From: Atopobiaceae bacterium
GTDB lineage: Bacteria > Actinomycetota > Coriobacteriia > Coriobacteriales > Atopobiaceae
DNA: 64,000 nucleotides
Direction: 5' to 3'
NCBI GenBank assembly: GCA_017533825.1
Contig: JAFWIE010000048.1
Coordinates: forward strand, 62,001 to 126,000
Under the pieces are notes generated by a model, which worked only from the letters and a program-made list of their open reading frames with translations, made no database searches and was not told where the DNA came from. Below are positions 32,586-40,600 of the stretch, one piece after another (position 1 is the stretch's first letter; every line of letters begins with the position of its first letter). The position numbers and the translations under genes were made by a program.

Positions 32586-34225
32586 GACAGGCTCTTTTCT
32601 ATGGGGTCAATAAAGTCGATAGCCTCTTCAATATACCTTGGTACGTTGAGCTTCCCAGATTCGGCCAAATCAGTCTCAAGAAGTCTTAACGACCACAAGG
32701 TCTTGTGACTCAGAAGGTGCTGCTCGAGTCCTGCTTCGTCATCGCCACAATAACCAACAATAGTCGAGAGCAAAGGGATGTTGCCGTGGTTGCATGAGAC
32801 CATCTGAGGCTCTAGGGTCCTACCTTCGTCGTCGTGTCCAACGAAAAGAACCCTCTCGCCTTCTTTGGCGAAGGCGATCACTGCATCCTTCCAAGACTCC
32901 TCGCTCTTTCCATCGTTGTCCCTCAGAGCTGCGATTCGGGCTCTGTCAACGGATGCCGCTAATTCAAACGCTCTTTTGTAGCGGATTCCGTACTCGATGA
33001 CGTCTATCCCTCGCTCAGAGGGGAGAGAGCCCCTGAGCTTGCGGAACGCCCATGAGAAGACCATCTCGTCAGTGGGCCCCTCGACCAGCACGGCTTTTTC
33101 GGCGAGCACTATTCTTAGGGTGTCATAGCCCGATAGTCGCTTGAAGTATGTGACGGTCTCTGGGGACAGGCCAACGATGGTTGATGGCGTGCTGGCTGCT
33201 GCCATGAGGAACGTCCTATCCAGCCCAAGACGGTTGAGAACGAATGGGCTATGGGTGGTAACGAAGACCTGCTGTTTCGGGCTTATTGAGCCGTGAATCA
33301 TCGAGAGAAGCTTGGTCAAGGACGTGTGGGACAGGTGGCACTCTGGCTCCTCGAGCAGGAGGATGGGACTCTCATCATTTCCGAGAAGAGAGACGGAAGC
33401 TTTCGCCATGACTTGCTCGGCGCTTCCCAGTACTGAGAGCGGCAGGCTGCCCTTTTCCAATACGACTGCGTTTCTCCAGTCCGATCGTGGCGACTTGTCG
33501 AGCTGAAGACCAAAGGTCTCCGGCAGCGTCTCACCAGAAATGTCAACTGTGGAGAGAATGTCGGCGTCGATTCTTGAATGAGCGCTTCTGATTCTGCCAG
33601 CAATCGTTCGGAGCTGCTCATCCGTGAGCTTGCTGTCGATGAGGGAGCGAGTAAAGGAATCAACGGCCCTCGAATGTGGCTCGGGCGATGCGTCAACTCG
33701 CGAGCAGGAGACATGACTCGGCCTTCTTACGACTTGCTCGCCCTTGAAGGTTGTCCAGCTGCATTTGTAGTACTCAATCGGCAGCGTCTCATGGGGGTTG
33801 AGCTTCAACGCCTCGCGTACTTCGGTGAAGAATTGCGAGCGAAGATCTTCTGGTACGCATATCCGAAACCACAGCCCCGGCTTGTCCTCACGGTCCCTAT
33901 TGGGCCCATGGCAGCCTTGGAGGTGGGCTAGGGCGCGGTCGCCAGAAAAGGTTGCGACAATTGAAATCTCGGGAGGGGTGCAGTCACGCCCAGCTTCGAG
34001 AGACTCGTAAAACTCATTGACTAGGTCCACATTGAACCAATCTGGAGAAATGCCAGATGTCGCGCGGACGTTGCGGATGGAGCCTTTGGTGACGAGCTCT
34101 ATTGCGTCAAGAAGAGTTGATTTTCCTGTTGAGTTCGCGCCGACAATGACGTTGACGCCCTCTTTGGGCTCCCACTTGAAGTCACGAAGAAACCTAAAAC
34201 CCTCAATCTCAATCGATTCAATCAC
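32582..34225 (-). CDS. gajA: OLD-family ATPase/TOPRIM nuclease, GajA-like
   Basis: 547 residues. ABC-type ATPase with Walker A GANSTGKST (29-37), a signature-like LSVLGSAEQ and Walker B ILLLEEPECHLS near 290. A C-terminal TOPRIM domain has the acidic Glu in AVLVEGPTDE near 380 and the RDND acidic pair near 435. OLD nucleases beside a UvrD-like helicase are class 2 OLD proteins, the Gabija anti-phage system, in which GajA cuts DNA when nucleotide levels fall. Translationally coupled to the helicase gene. Retron or PARIS systems also use OLD-like ATPases, but no reverse transcriptase or AriB partner is here. Confidence 0.8.
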   Translation of the reverse strand: MIESIEIEGFRFLRDFKWEPKEGVNVIVGANSTGKSTLLDAIELVTKGSIRNVRATSGISPDWFNVDLVNEFYESLEAGRDCTPPEISIVATFSGDRALAHLQGCHGPNRDREDKPGLWFRICVPEDLRSQFFTEVREALKLNPHETLPIEYYKCSWTTFKGEQVVRRPSHVSCSRVDASPEPHSRAVDSFTRSLIDSKLTDEQLRTIAGRIRSAHSRIDADILSTVDISGETLPETFGLQLDKSPRSDWRNAVVLEKGSLPLSVLGSAEQVMAKASVSLLGNDESPILLLEEPECHLSHTSLTKLLSMIHGSISPKQQVFVTTHSPFVLNRLGLDRTFLMAAASTPSTIVGLSPETVTYFKRLSGYDTLRIVLAEKAVLVEGPTDEMVFSWAFRKLRGSLPSERGIDVIEYGIRYKRAFELAASVDRARIAALRDNDGKSEESWKDAVIAFAKEGERVLFVGHDDEGRTLEPQMVSCNHGNIPLLSTIVGYCGDDEAGLEQHLLSHKTLWSLRLLETDLAESGKLNVPRYIEEAIDFIDPIEKSLS

Positions 34226-34385
34226 TACCGTCTCCTACCCTTATCAAGGCACTATTCCACTGCGCTGCTTGGTGCAGAGCATCTTGTGTAGGAACAGCCT
34301 CCATTGTCTCACGTGAAATAACCCCTCGTTAATCGTCCAATTGAAAACCCGAAAACCGTTCGATTTGGCTGGAGTAACCGTTTGT

Positions 34386-34406
34386 CGTGAGTACCAAATG
34401 AGTACC
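34386..34406. repeat. Right arm-type repeat
   Basis: CGTGAGTACC-aaa-TGAGTACC, the reverse complement of 25364-25384 except for the 3-base spacer. It lies about 95 bases inside the attR core. Confidence 0.65.
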
Positions 34407-34500
34407 AAAGCAGGCAAAACGTCGTGCTCACCGGCGCATGGCGAAGACGTGAGCAGATCACGGCACACGAGAACGCACCCCATCCACACCCACACTCATA

Positions 34501-34508
34501 GAGTGGGA
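34501..34508 (+). other. attR core
   Basis: GAGTGGGA repeats the end of guaA at 25080-25087. It marks the right boundary of the island; the neighbouring gene family is unrelated to the cargo. Confidence 0.65.
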
Positions 34509-34654
34509 ATGAACAAGAGCGAGACGCTCTTTTGCGTCCCTACCTACAGTCGCGACAAGACGGCCCCGCAAATCGATTTGAGACCCATCAAAAACGAAAA
34601 CGTATTATTCAAAGACTCGGAGGACAGCGGTCGAGCATAACAAGGAGCTGCAAC

Positions 34655-35032
34655 ATGGGCTACGAACTCAACCTGACCAACGACCAGAAGCGGCGCATCG
34701 ATGGCGCCAAGACGCCCGAGGAGAAGGCGCCCGTCATCGCGGAGGCCATGGACACCGAGAGAGAGCTTTCCGAAGAGGAACAGGACTCCATGAGCGGGGG
34801 CGGTTACTGGATACCGCAGACCAAAGAGGAGATGGAACGAACGTTGAAGTTCCTCGAGAGAATGCAGGAACTATACGGCGGGGACGCTGCTCTCATTGAC
34901 GCCGAAGAAATGAATCTCGGCACGTTCCCACGCACCGAAGATCACGGCAATTTCTTGTACCACCTAAAAAAGAGGTGGACAATGTCGCTTGAGGGCGGGC
35001 CTCAAAACTTCTTGGACGAATACTCCAGTTAG
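34655..35032 (+). CDS. Double-glycine-leader protein, family member A
   Basis: 125 residues. The first 49 residues look like an exported-peptide leader: a hydrophilic helix (LNLTNDQKRRIDGAKTPEEK), then ELSEEEQDSMSGGG, the classic E-L-S-x-x-E-L-D-x-x-S-GG cleavage motif of bacteriocin and Nif11-type precursors. The remainder (YWIPQTKEEMERTLKFLERM…) is a 76-residue acidic, helical domain with no Cys, longer than usual RiPP cores. It has a paralogue at 55692-56068. ATG at 34655 with AAGGAG upstream; a perfect hairpin terminator follows. No modification enzyme or peptidase-containing ABC transporter is in the window. Confidence 0.6.
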   Translation: MGYELNLTNDQKRRIDGAKTPEEKAPVIAEAMDTERELSEEEQDSMSGGGYWIPQTKEEMERTLKFLERMQELYGGDAALIDAEEMNLGTFPRTEDHGNFLYHLKKRWTMSLEGGPQNFLDEYSS

Positions 35033-35066
35033 TGTAGCTTCGCCGACAACAAGGCAACGGCAGAAG

Positions 35067-35093
35067 CGCCCGCAGGGTTAGTCCCTGCGGGCG
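35067..35093 (+). terminator. Hairpin terminator after the leader-peptide gene
   Basis: CGCCCGCAGGG pairs perfectly with CCCTGCGGGCG over a 5-base loop, followed by GTCTCTTCTC. It separates the leader-peptide gene from the ATPase/nuclease gene. Confidence 0.75.
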
Positions 35094-35217
35094 GTCTCTT
35101 CTCAAGCGCCGCAGCCATGCCGCCCACAACGGCTACCGTAGCGGAATGCGGCACACTACTTGCCTCGCGGCGGGCTATCATAGTCATTGGATGAGACATA
35201 ACCCCAAGGAGGTGTAC

Positions 35218-36861
35218 ATGGGACGCTACGTCAACCCGGGCAACGAGGGATTCGCCAAGATTCTTCGCTCGAGGTACGTCGACAAGACGGGGCTGATCTC
35301 GCTCTTTGACACCACGCTCGACACCACCGAAGGTCTCGTCATGGTCAGCCGGCCGCGGCGCTTCGGCAAGAGCTACGCTGCGCAGGCGCTCGCAGCCTTC
35401 TACAGCTGCGGGTGCGACTCGCGGGCACTTTTCGAGGGACTCGAGGTGGCGCGGCGAGAGGGCTGGGACGCGCACCTCAACCAGTACAACGTGGTGAAGG
35501 TCGACATGACGGAGGTGATCGAGGCCGCAGGCTCTGCAGACGTGGTGCCAACGCTGCGCGAGGTGCTGCTCAGCGATCTGCGCGCGATGCTCCCGAATGC
35601 CAGCGTACGCCATGTGGGCAAGGGCAGCCCCCTCAAGGATGCGCTCTGGGACGTCGTCGAGGCCACCGGTCGCAAGTTCGTCTTCGTCATCGACGAGTGG
35701 GACGCACCCTACCGCTTGACGCAGGATGACGCGGAAGCCCAGGACGCCTACGCCGAGTGGCTGAGGGCGCTCTTCAAGGGCCTGACCTTCACGCCTGCCG
35801 TGGTCGCCGGTGCCTACATGACGGGAATCCTCCCCATCAAGAAGTACAACCACCAGTCGGCCGTCTCGGACTTCTGGGAGTATACGATGCTCGACGCTGC
35901 GCAATACTCACCCTTCGTGGGCTTCACGGACGCGGATGTCGAAGACCTATGCGAAGAGTACGGCATGAATCTCACCGACGTGCGGCGCTGGTACGACGGA
36001 TATCGCCTGAGCTACTCGGAGGACTTGGGAGTCGGCGCGCGCCCGCGCTTCCGCGACCGCGAGATTGACGTTTACGCCCCCTACTCGCTCATGCGGGCGT
36101 GTGTGCGTAGAAGAACCGGTTCCTATTGGCCCTCTACTGAGACCTTCGATTCCCTGCGCGAGTACATCGACATGGACTTCGACGGCCTGCAGGGAGCGGT
36201 GTTGCGCGCCGTCGCTGGCGAGGAGCTGCGGCTAGATCCGATGTCGTTCCAGAACGACATCACATCCCTGAGAAGCGCTGCCGACGTGCTCACACTGCTC
36301 GTCCACCTGGGCTATCTCGCATACGAGCGCGAGGACGGCACCGACGTTGGCCGCGCCCGCGTGCCCAATGAGGAGGTACGTCTCGAGCTGCGCCGCGCAA
36401 TAGAGAGCAGTTCGCACGTAGAGGTTGCCCGCATCGTACGCGATTCCATCCAGCTGCTTCATGACCTTCTCGCTATGGACGAGGAGGCAGTCGCGGCGGG
36501 CATACAGAGGGCCCATGACGGAACGTGCGCGCCACAGTTCTACAACGAGGAGCAGGCGTTGCGCGCGGTCGTGCGGGCGGCGCTCATCGCTGCCGTCGAC
36601 GACTGGGCCCGCATCGAGGAGCTACCGAGCGGATACGGCCTCGCCGACGTGGTCTTTGTTCCCAAGCGCGGCTCGTCGAAGCCGGCCCTGCTCGTGGAGC
36701 TAAAGTGGGACAAACCCGTCAAGGGTGCCCTCGATCAGATACACGACCGAGACTACCCCCAGATTCTCCGCGACCTCGATGTACCCGTACTGCTGGTTGG
36801 CATCACCTACAACGCCAAGAGCAAGAAGCACGTCTGTCGCATCGAGCCTCTAGACAGGTGA
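35218..36861 (+). CDS. AAA-ATPase-like / PD-(D/E)XK nuclease protein
   Basis: 547 residues. The N-terminal AAA-ATPase-like domain has FAKILRSRYVDKTGLI, Walker A-like RPRRFGKSYAAQ and Walker B VFVIDEWDAPY. The C-terminal PD-(D/E)XK domain contains GLADVVFVPK…LLVELKWDK, the D…E-x-K core. This is the common gut-bacterial AAA_ATPase_like/DUF1703 architecture, of unsettled function, possibly defence or mobile-element related. ATG at 35218 follows AAGGAGG. It lies just outside the guaA island. Confidence 0.85.
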   Translation: MGRYVNPGNEGFAKILRSRYVDKTGLISLFDTTLDTTEGLVMVSRPRRFGKSYAAQALAAFYSCGCDSRALFEGLEVARREGWDAHLNQYNVVKVDMTEVIEAAGSADVVPTLREVLLSDLRAMLPNASVRHVGKGSPLKDALWDVVEATGRKFVFVIDEWDAPYRLTQDDAEAQDAYAEWLRALFKGLTFTPAVVAGAYMTGILPIKKYNHQSAVSDFWEYTMLDAAQYSPFVGFTDADVEDLCEEYGMNLTDVRRWYDGYRLSYSEDLGVGARPRFRDREIDVYAPYSLMRACVRRRTGSYWPSTETFDSLREYIDMDFDGLQGAVLRAVAGEELRLDPMSFQNDITSLRSAADVLTLLVHLGYLAYEREDGTDVGRARVPNEEVRLELRRAIESSSHVEVARIVRDSIQLLHDLLAMDEEAVAAGIQRAHDGTCAPQFYNEEQALRAVVRAALIAAVDDWARIEELPSGYGLADVVFVPKRGSSKPALLVELKWDKPVKGALDQIHDRDYPQILRDLDVPVLLVGITYNAKSKKHVCRIEPLDR

Positions 36862-36884
36862 CGGATCCCCGCCCTTCGACGAGC

Positions 36885-38039
36885 CTAAGACATCATCGCG
36901 AGCGCCACGGCAAGGCCATCCGTTAGGCTCCCGAGCTCAATCCATTCTCCACGGGTGTGCGCCCCCTGCCCACGCAAGGTTCCCACGCACACCGCCGGGA
37001 TACCACGCGAGAGTGGGATGTTCGCATCCGTCGACGAGGGCGCGAGATAGACGTCGGCACACCGCCCCGCTTCTCGATAGGCCGCACAAGCCCGCCGCAC
37101 GAGGGCATCCTGCCCAGTGGGACCTTCCACGTCGCCAGTCGGACGCTCGCCGATGACCTCAGCCGTAACGGTGATCCCCTCGGGCTGCGGCGCACTCACG
37201 ATGCGTTCGAACTTCTCGCGCACAGCTCCCATGCAATCGGCGCTGATCGAACGCAGGTCATAGAGCATCTCGGCATGGGCGGCGATGCTGTTCACCGTTG
37301 TCCCTCCCTCGATGACGCCCACGTTGTGCGTCGTCGTCGCCTCGGTCGGCAGCTCTAGGGCATCCAACTCACAGATGATGCGCGCCAGCGCCACGATGGC
37401 GTTGGGCCTGCCGAAGTTCGCGAACGAGTGCCCACCGGGACCATCCACGCTTACACGCCAGCGAACCGACCCCACCGCCTGATTCACGACCTTTCCCAGC
37501 GTCGTATCAAAGACGACGTGGCTCGCGATGCGCTCGCCATAGCGCTCGTAGACCGCCCGCGTCCCGCGAAGGTTGCCCAACCCCTCCTCACACGAGTTGG
37601 CCACAACGAGGATGGACCTGCCCGCCGTCACCTCAGGATGCGCGAGGAGCCAGCGCGTGGCAAGCATCACGTTCACGAGGTTGGCCGTGTCGTCACCCAC
37701 GCCCGGGGCATACAGGCGTCCGCCCTCTTCACGCAGCGGCAACGGATCAAGGTCGTCAAACACCACATCGGTATGGGCCGAGAAGACCTCGACCCCTGCG
37801 CCAGTCGCCTCGCTCACCCAGCACAAGACGTTCTTTGCCGCGTCCACCTCCACGCGCGTGGCACCAGCATCGCGCAGCCATGAGGCGACGAACACCGCAC
37901 GTTGCTCTTCCCTACCCGACGGCGCGGGTATCTGGGCGAGCGAGCGCAGCAACTCGACCTGCTCATCGGAGGTCTCGCGGGCGATTGTACGTGCATCGTC
38001 TGGACTCATCGGCGACTCGATTCTCTCTGGCATGCGCAC
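36885..38039 (-). CDS. M20-family metallopeptidase
   Basis: 384 residues. Zinc-binding motifs in order: SAHTDVV, APGVGDDTANLV, ANSCEEGLGN, and a late AHTRGEW His. The central dimerisation domain starts near WRVSVDGPGGHSF. The family includes di- and tripeptidases and acylamino hydrolases acting in the cytoplasm; the layout resembles peptidase T or M20 dipeptidases, but the substrate is not evident. It is convergent with the ATPase/nuclease gene and divergent from the ROK gene. Confidence 0.85.
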   Translation of the reverse strand: MRMPERIESPMSPDDARTIARETSDEQVELLRSLAQIPAPSGREEQRAVFVASWLRDAGATRVEVDAAKNVLCWVSEATGAGVEVFSAHTDVVFDDLDPLPLREEGGRLYAPGVGDDTANLVNVMLATRWLLAHPEVTAGRSILVVANSCEEGLGNLRGTRAVYERYGERIASHVVFDTTLGKVVNQAVGSVRWRVSVDGPGGHSFANFGRPNAIVALARIICELDALELPTEATTTHNVGVIEGGTTVNSIAAHAEMLYDLRSISADCMGAVREKFERIVSAPQPEGITVTAEVIGERPTGDVEGPTGQDALVRRACAAYREAGRCADVYLAPSSTDANIPLSRGIPAVCVGTLRGQGAHTRGEWIELGSLTDGLAVALAMMS

Positions 38040-38158
38040 GCGTTGCGCAGGACACCGCGCACCGCACGCGCGCGACTCGCGGCCTCACTGCTTTCTGGAT
38101 TGGCGGTACGATACCACTACAAGCAATCGGCACGGATGCGAAAGAGGAAGGAAGTCCC

Positions 38159-39076
38159 ATGGCGCAACAATTCTTGGTTCTGGACATCGGCGGCACATTC
38201 ATCAAGTATGCAATCATGGATCGCAAGGCACAATTCATCACGCAGGGCAAGGTCACGACCAATACGGAGTCGGAGGAAGCTCTTCTCACCTCGCTCGAGG
38301 GCGTGCGCGAGGCGGTCGCCGATTACGACTACGAGGGCGTCGCAGTCTCGATGCCCGGACGCATCGAGACCGCTGCCGGCATTGCCCACACGGGCGGCGC
38401 GTATTACTGGCTCAGCGAGTATCCCGCGGCCGAGAAGTTCGGCGCGATTTTTGACAAGCCGTGCACCATCGCCAACGACGGCAAATGTGCCGCATATGCC
38501 GAGAGCTGGTTCGGCGCCCTCTCCGACGTCAACTACGGTTGCGTGCTCGTCTTGGGCACTGGGATCGGCGGTGGCATCGTCCTCAACAAGCAGGTACTGA
38601 TGGGTTGCTCCGGCGGCGCGGGCGAGCTCTCGCTCTTCGTGCACAACTTCGACGCGGCTGCCGACCCGGCAAACGAGGCGCACGGCTCGAGCAACTACAC
38701 GTGGACCTCGCGTATCTCCGCCCTCTCCATCACTAAGAAATTCGCCGAGCTCAAAGGCCTGGAGAAAGCCGACGGCGTCATGCTGTTCGACGCCTATGAG
38801 GCCGGCGATCCCGACGCAATCGCCGTCATCAAGGAGTATGCGGGCATAGCCGCCGCAGGCATCATGAGCCTGCAATCCGTGCTTGACCTGCAACGCTATG
38901 CCATCGGCGGCGGCATCTCGGCGCGCCCCGAGGCGACGTCGGTCATCGCTGACGAGGTCAACCGCATCTTTGATGCCAAGCAGAACCTTCCGTTCTCGAA
39001 GCCCGAGGTCGTCACGTGCCAGTTTGGCAACGAGGCCAACCTCATCGGCGCGCTCGCGTTCCACCTGGGACAATAG
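38159..39076 (+). CDS. ROK-family sugar kinase
   Basis: 305 residues. The N-terminal phosphate-1 loop LDIGGTFIKY (about 8-17), an ATP-binding GTGIGGGIVLNKQ near 140 and the adenosine-motif region AIGGGISARPE near 255 define a ROK kinase. There is no N-terminal helix-turn-helix, so it is an enzyme and not a repressor. The usual ROK zinc cysteine cluster is not seen. The substrate is a hexose or N-acetyl sugar by family; neighbours give no clue. AGAGGAAGGAAG precedes the ATG. Confidence 0.88.
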   Translation: MAQQFLVLDIGGTFIKYAIMDRKAQFITQGKVTTNTESEEALLTSLEGVREAVADYDYEGVAVSMPGRIETAAGIAHTGGAYYWLSEYPAAEKFGAIFDKPCTIANDGKCAAYAESWFGALSDVNYGCVLVLGTGIGGGIVLNKQVLMGCSGGAGELSLFVHNFDAAADPANEAHGSSNYTWTSRISALSITKKFAELKGLEKADGVMLFDAYEAGDPDAIAVIKEYAGIAAAGIMSLQSVLDLQRYAIGGGISARPEATSVIADEVNRIFDAKQNLPFSKPEVVTCQFGNEANLIGALAFHLGQ

Positions 39077-39171
39077 CGAACAGAAAGTCCCAACAGCCTC
39101 GCGAGGACATCCTTCACGGTGCCCGCCCGAAAAGACGCTGACGCGCGAGAATGAGGGAATCGAGAGGCGGC

Positions 39172-39415
39172 CTAACGGAAAACGAGGTTGTGGCAAGGAA
39201 TCTAACAGAATCCGACCTTGTGGCAGGGCATCTAACAAAAATCGAGCTTGTGGCATGCCGCAAGCTCGATTTTTGTTAGGAGGTTTTCCACAAGGTCCCA
39301 TTTCGTTAGGACCACGAGGCCGGAAGCCTCCCCGGTTTGCCACAAGGTCCCATTTCGTTAGGACCACGAGGCCGGAAGCCTCCCCGGTTTGCCACAAGGT
39401 CCCATTTCGTTAGGA
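39172..39415. repeat. 30-bp and 52-bp tandem repeats with a 19-bp-stem hairpin
   Basis: Three 30-bp units of the form CTAAC..AA..CGA..TTGTGGCA start at 39172, 39202 and 39232. The last forms a perfect 19-bp inverted repeat (39232-39250 with 39261-39279, 10-base loop). Then the same motif appears inverted (CCACAAGGTCCCATTTCGTT) in two identical 52-bp units, 39288-39339 and 39340-39391, plus a partial copy to 39415. Spacers are not unique, so this is not a CRISPR array. It may act as a bidirectional terminator or a REP-type element. Confidence 0.85.
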
Positions 39416-39488
39416 AGGCGTTAGGATAGGAGGGCGTTAGGAGGGGCTCCCATTAGAGCTACCCCATTAGGGATTCCCCCATCCCATC

Positions 39489-39522
39489 AAAAAAGGCGCA
39501 GGCCCCGCTTGGGACCTGCGCC
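39489..39522 (-). terminator. rpsI terminator
   Basis: On the minus strand GGCGCAGGTCCC pairs with GGGCCTGCGCC and is followed by six Ts, a textbook intrinsic terminator 25 bases after the rpsI stop. Confidence 0.92.
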
Positions 39523-39546
39523 ACTTTGGTGCCGTATGGAAGCGGA

Positions 39547-39942
<396 letters not shown>

Positions 39943-39944
39943 CG

Positions 39945-40385
39945 TTACGCCTCCAGATCAATCTTGACGGGGTTCTGAGCTGCATGCGGGTGCTCGGGAC
40001 CAGCATATACCTTGAGCTTCATGCCCTGCTTGCGGCCGAGCGTGGTGTGCGGCAGCATGCCCTTGACGGCGTGCTCCACGACCCACTCGGGCTTCTTGGC
40101 CATGGCCTCCTGGTAGGACTCAATCTTGAGTCCACCCAGATAGCCGGAGTGGCGCCAGTAGGTCTTCTGCTGAGCCTTGTTGCCCGTAAGCTTGACCTTG
40201 TCGGCGTTGATGATGATCACGAAGTCACCGGTGTCGGTGTGCGGCGTGAACTGCGGCTTGTCCTTGCCGCGAAGAATCATGGCTGCCTTGACGGCAAGGC
40301 GACCAAGCGTAGCGCCATCGCCGTCGATGAGCACCCACTTGCGCTCGACCTCGCCGGGCTTGGCGTAATGAGTCGACTTATTCAC
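39945..40385 (-). CDS. rplM: 50S ribosomal protein L13
   Basis: 146 residues with [32 protein letters not shown] and a C-terminal [14 protein letters not shown], all characteristic of L13. GTG start at 40385 with GGAGGAG upstream. First gene of the rplM-rpsI unit. Confidence 0.98.
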   Translation of the reverse strand: MNKSTHYAKPGEVERKWVLIDGDGATLGRLAVKAAMILRGKDKPQFTPHTDTGDFVIIINADKVKLTGNKAQQKTYWRHSGYLGGLKIESYQEAMAKKPEWVVEHAVKGMLPHTTLGRKQGMKLKVYAGPEHPHAAQNPVKIDLEA

Positions 40386-40600
40386 TTGACTCCTCCATAC
40401 GTACCTACGTTACACGACAGCCCCTGGACTGACCGTCGTTGCTTTTATTTTTGCCAGAGATTACGGGGCTCTGCAAAGAAGCCGTAAAAGTATACAGCAC
40501 GCTCATCCAACTGGGTAGTCTCAACAGGCAAAATGTGAAAATCTCTTTGATGCCGGGGTTCATCCGAGGCCTGCCCAGTGGACCCCCGCTGGGCCAATCC

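Larger units (their letters stand above)
25080..34508. mobile_element. guaA-integrated defence island (about 9.4 kb)
   Basis: GAGTGGGA occurs in the last codons of guaA (25080-25087) and again at 34501-34508, in the wider context AT-N-GAGTGGGA-R-T. Between them lie xis, a tyrosine integrase (broken), an RHH protein, a RepA-type ATPase, an XRE regulator, a restriction-modification pair and a Gabija-like pair, with inverted arm-type repeats at both ends. Housekeeping genes resume outside. No conjugation genes or relaxase are seen, so it resembles an IME or satellite-size island. The 3' end of guaA is a known insertion hot spot for genomic islands. Confidence 0.8.
34226..34654. other. Right end of the island and upstream region of the leader-peptide gene
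   Basis: 429 bases. It holds the right arm-type repeat (34386-34406) and the attR core (34501-34508). After these come about 145 bases of chromosomal sequence ending in an AAGGAG ribosome-binding site at 34642-34648. A minus-strand 83-codon frame here has no supporting features. Confidence 0.5.
39077..39546. other. Gene-free repeat mosaic between convergent ROK and rpsI genes
   Basis: 470 bases. Holds the repeat arrays at 39172-39415 and the rpsI terminator at 39489-39522. No open frame has a ribosome-binding site. Confidence 0.8.

Noticed and set aside
31479..34225. Retron or PARIS system as an alternative to Gabija
   Set aside because: No reverse transcriptase, ncRNA or AriB-like partner is present; the UvrD-like helicase partner fits Gabija.
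34244..34495. 83-codon minus-strand frame in the right island end
   Set aside because: It crosses the arm-type repeat region, lacks a ribosome-binding site and resembles no protein.
38117..39397. 426-codon minus-strand open frame opposite the ROK kinase gene
   Set aside because: Antisense to a well-supported gene; its N-terminal part is only translated intergenic repeat.
39172..39415. Possible CRISPR array
   Set aside because: Repeats run back to back or with identical spacers, change direction midway, and no cas genes are present.
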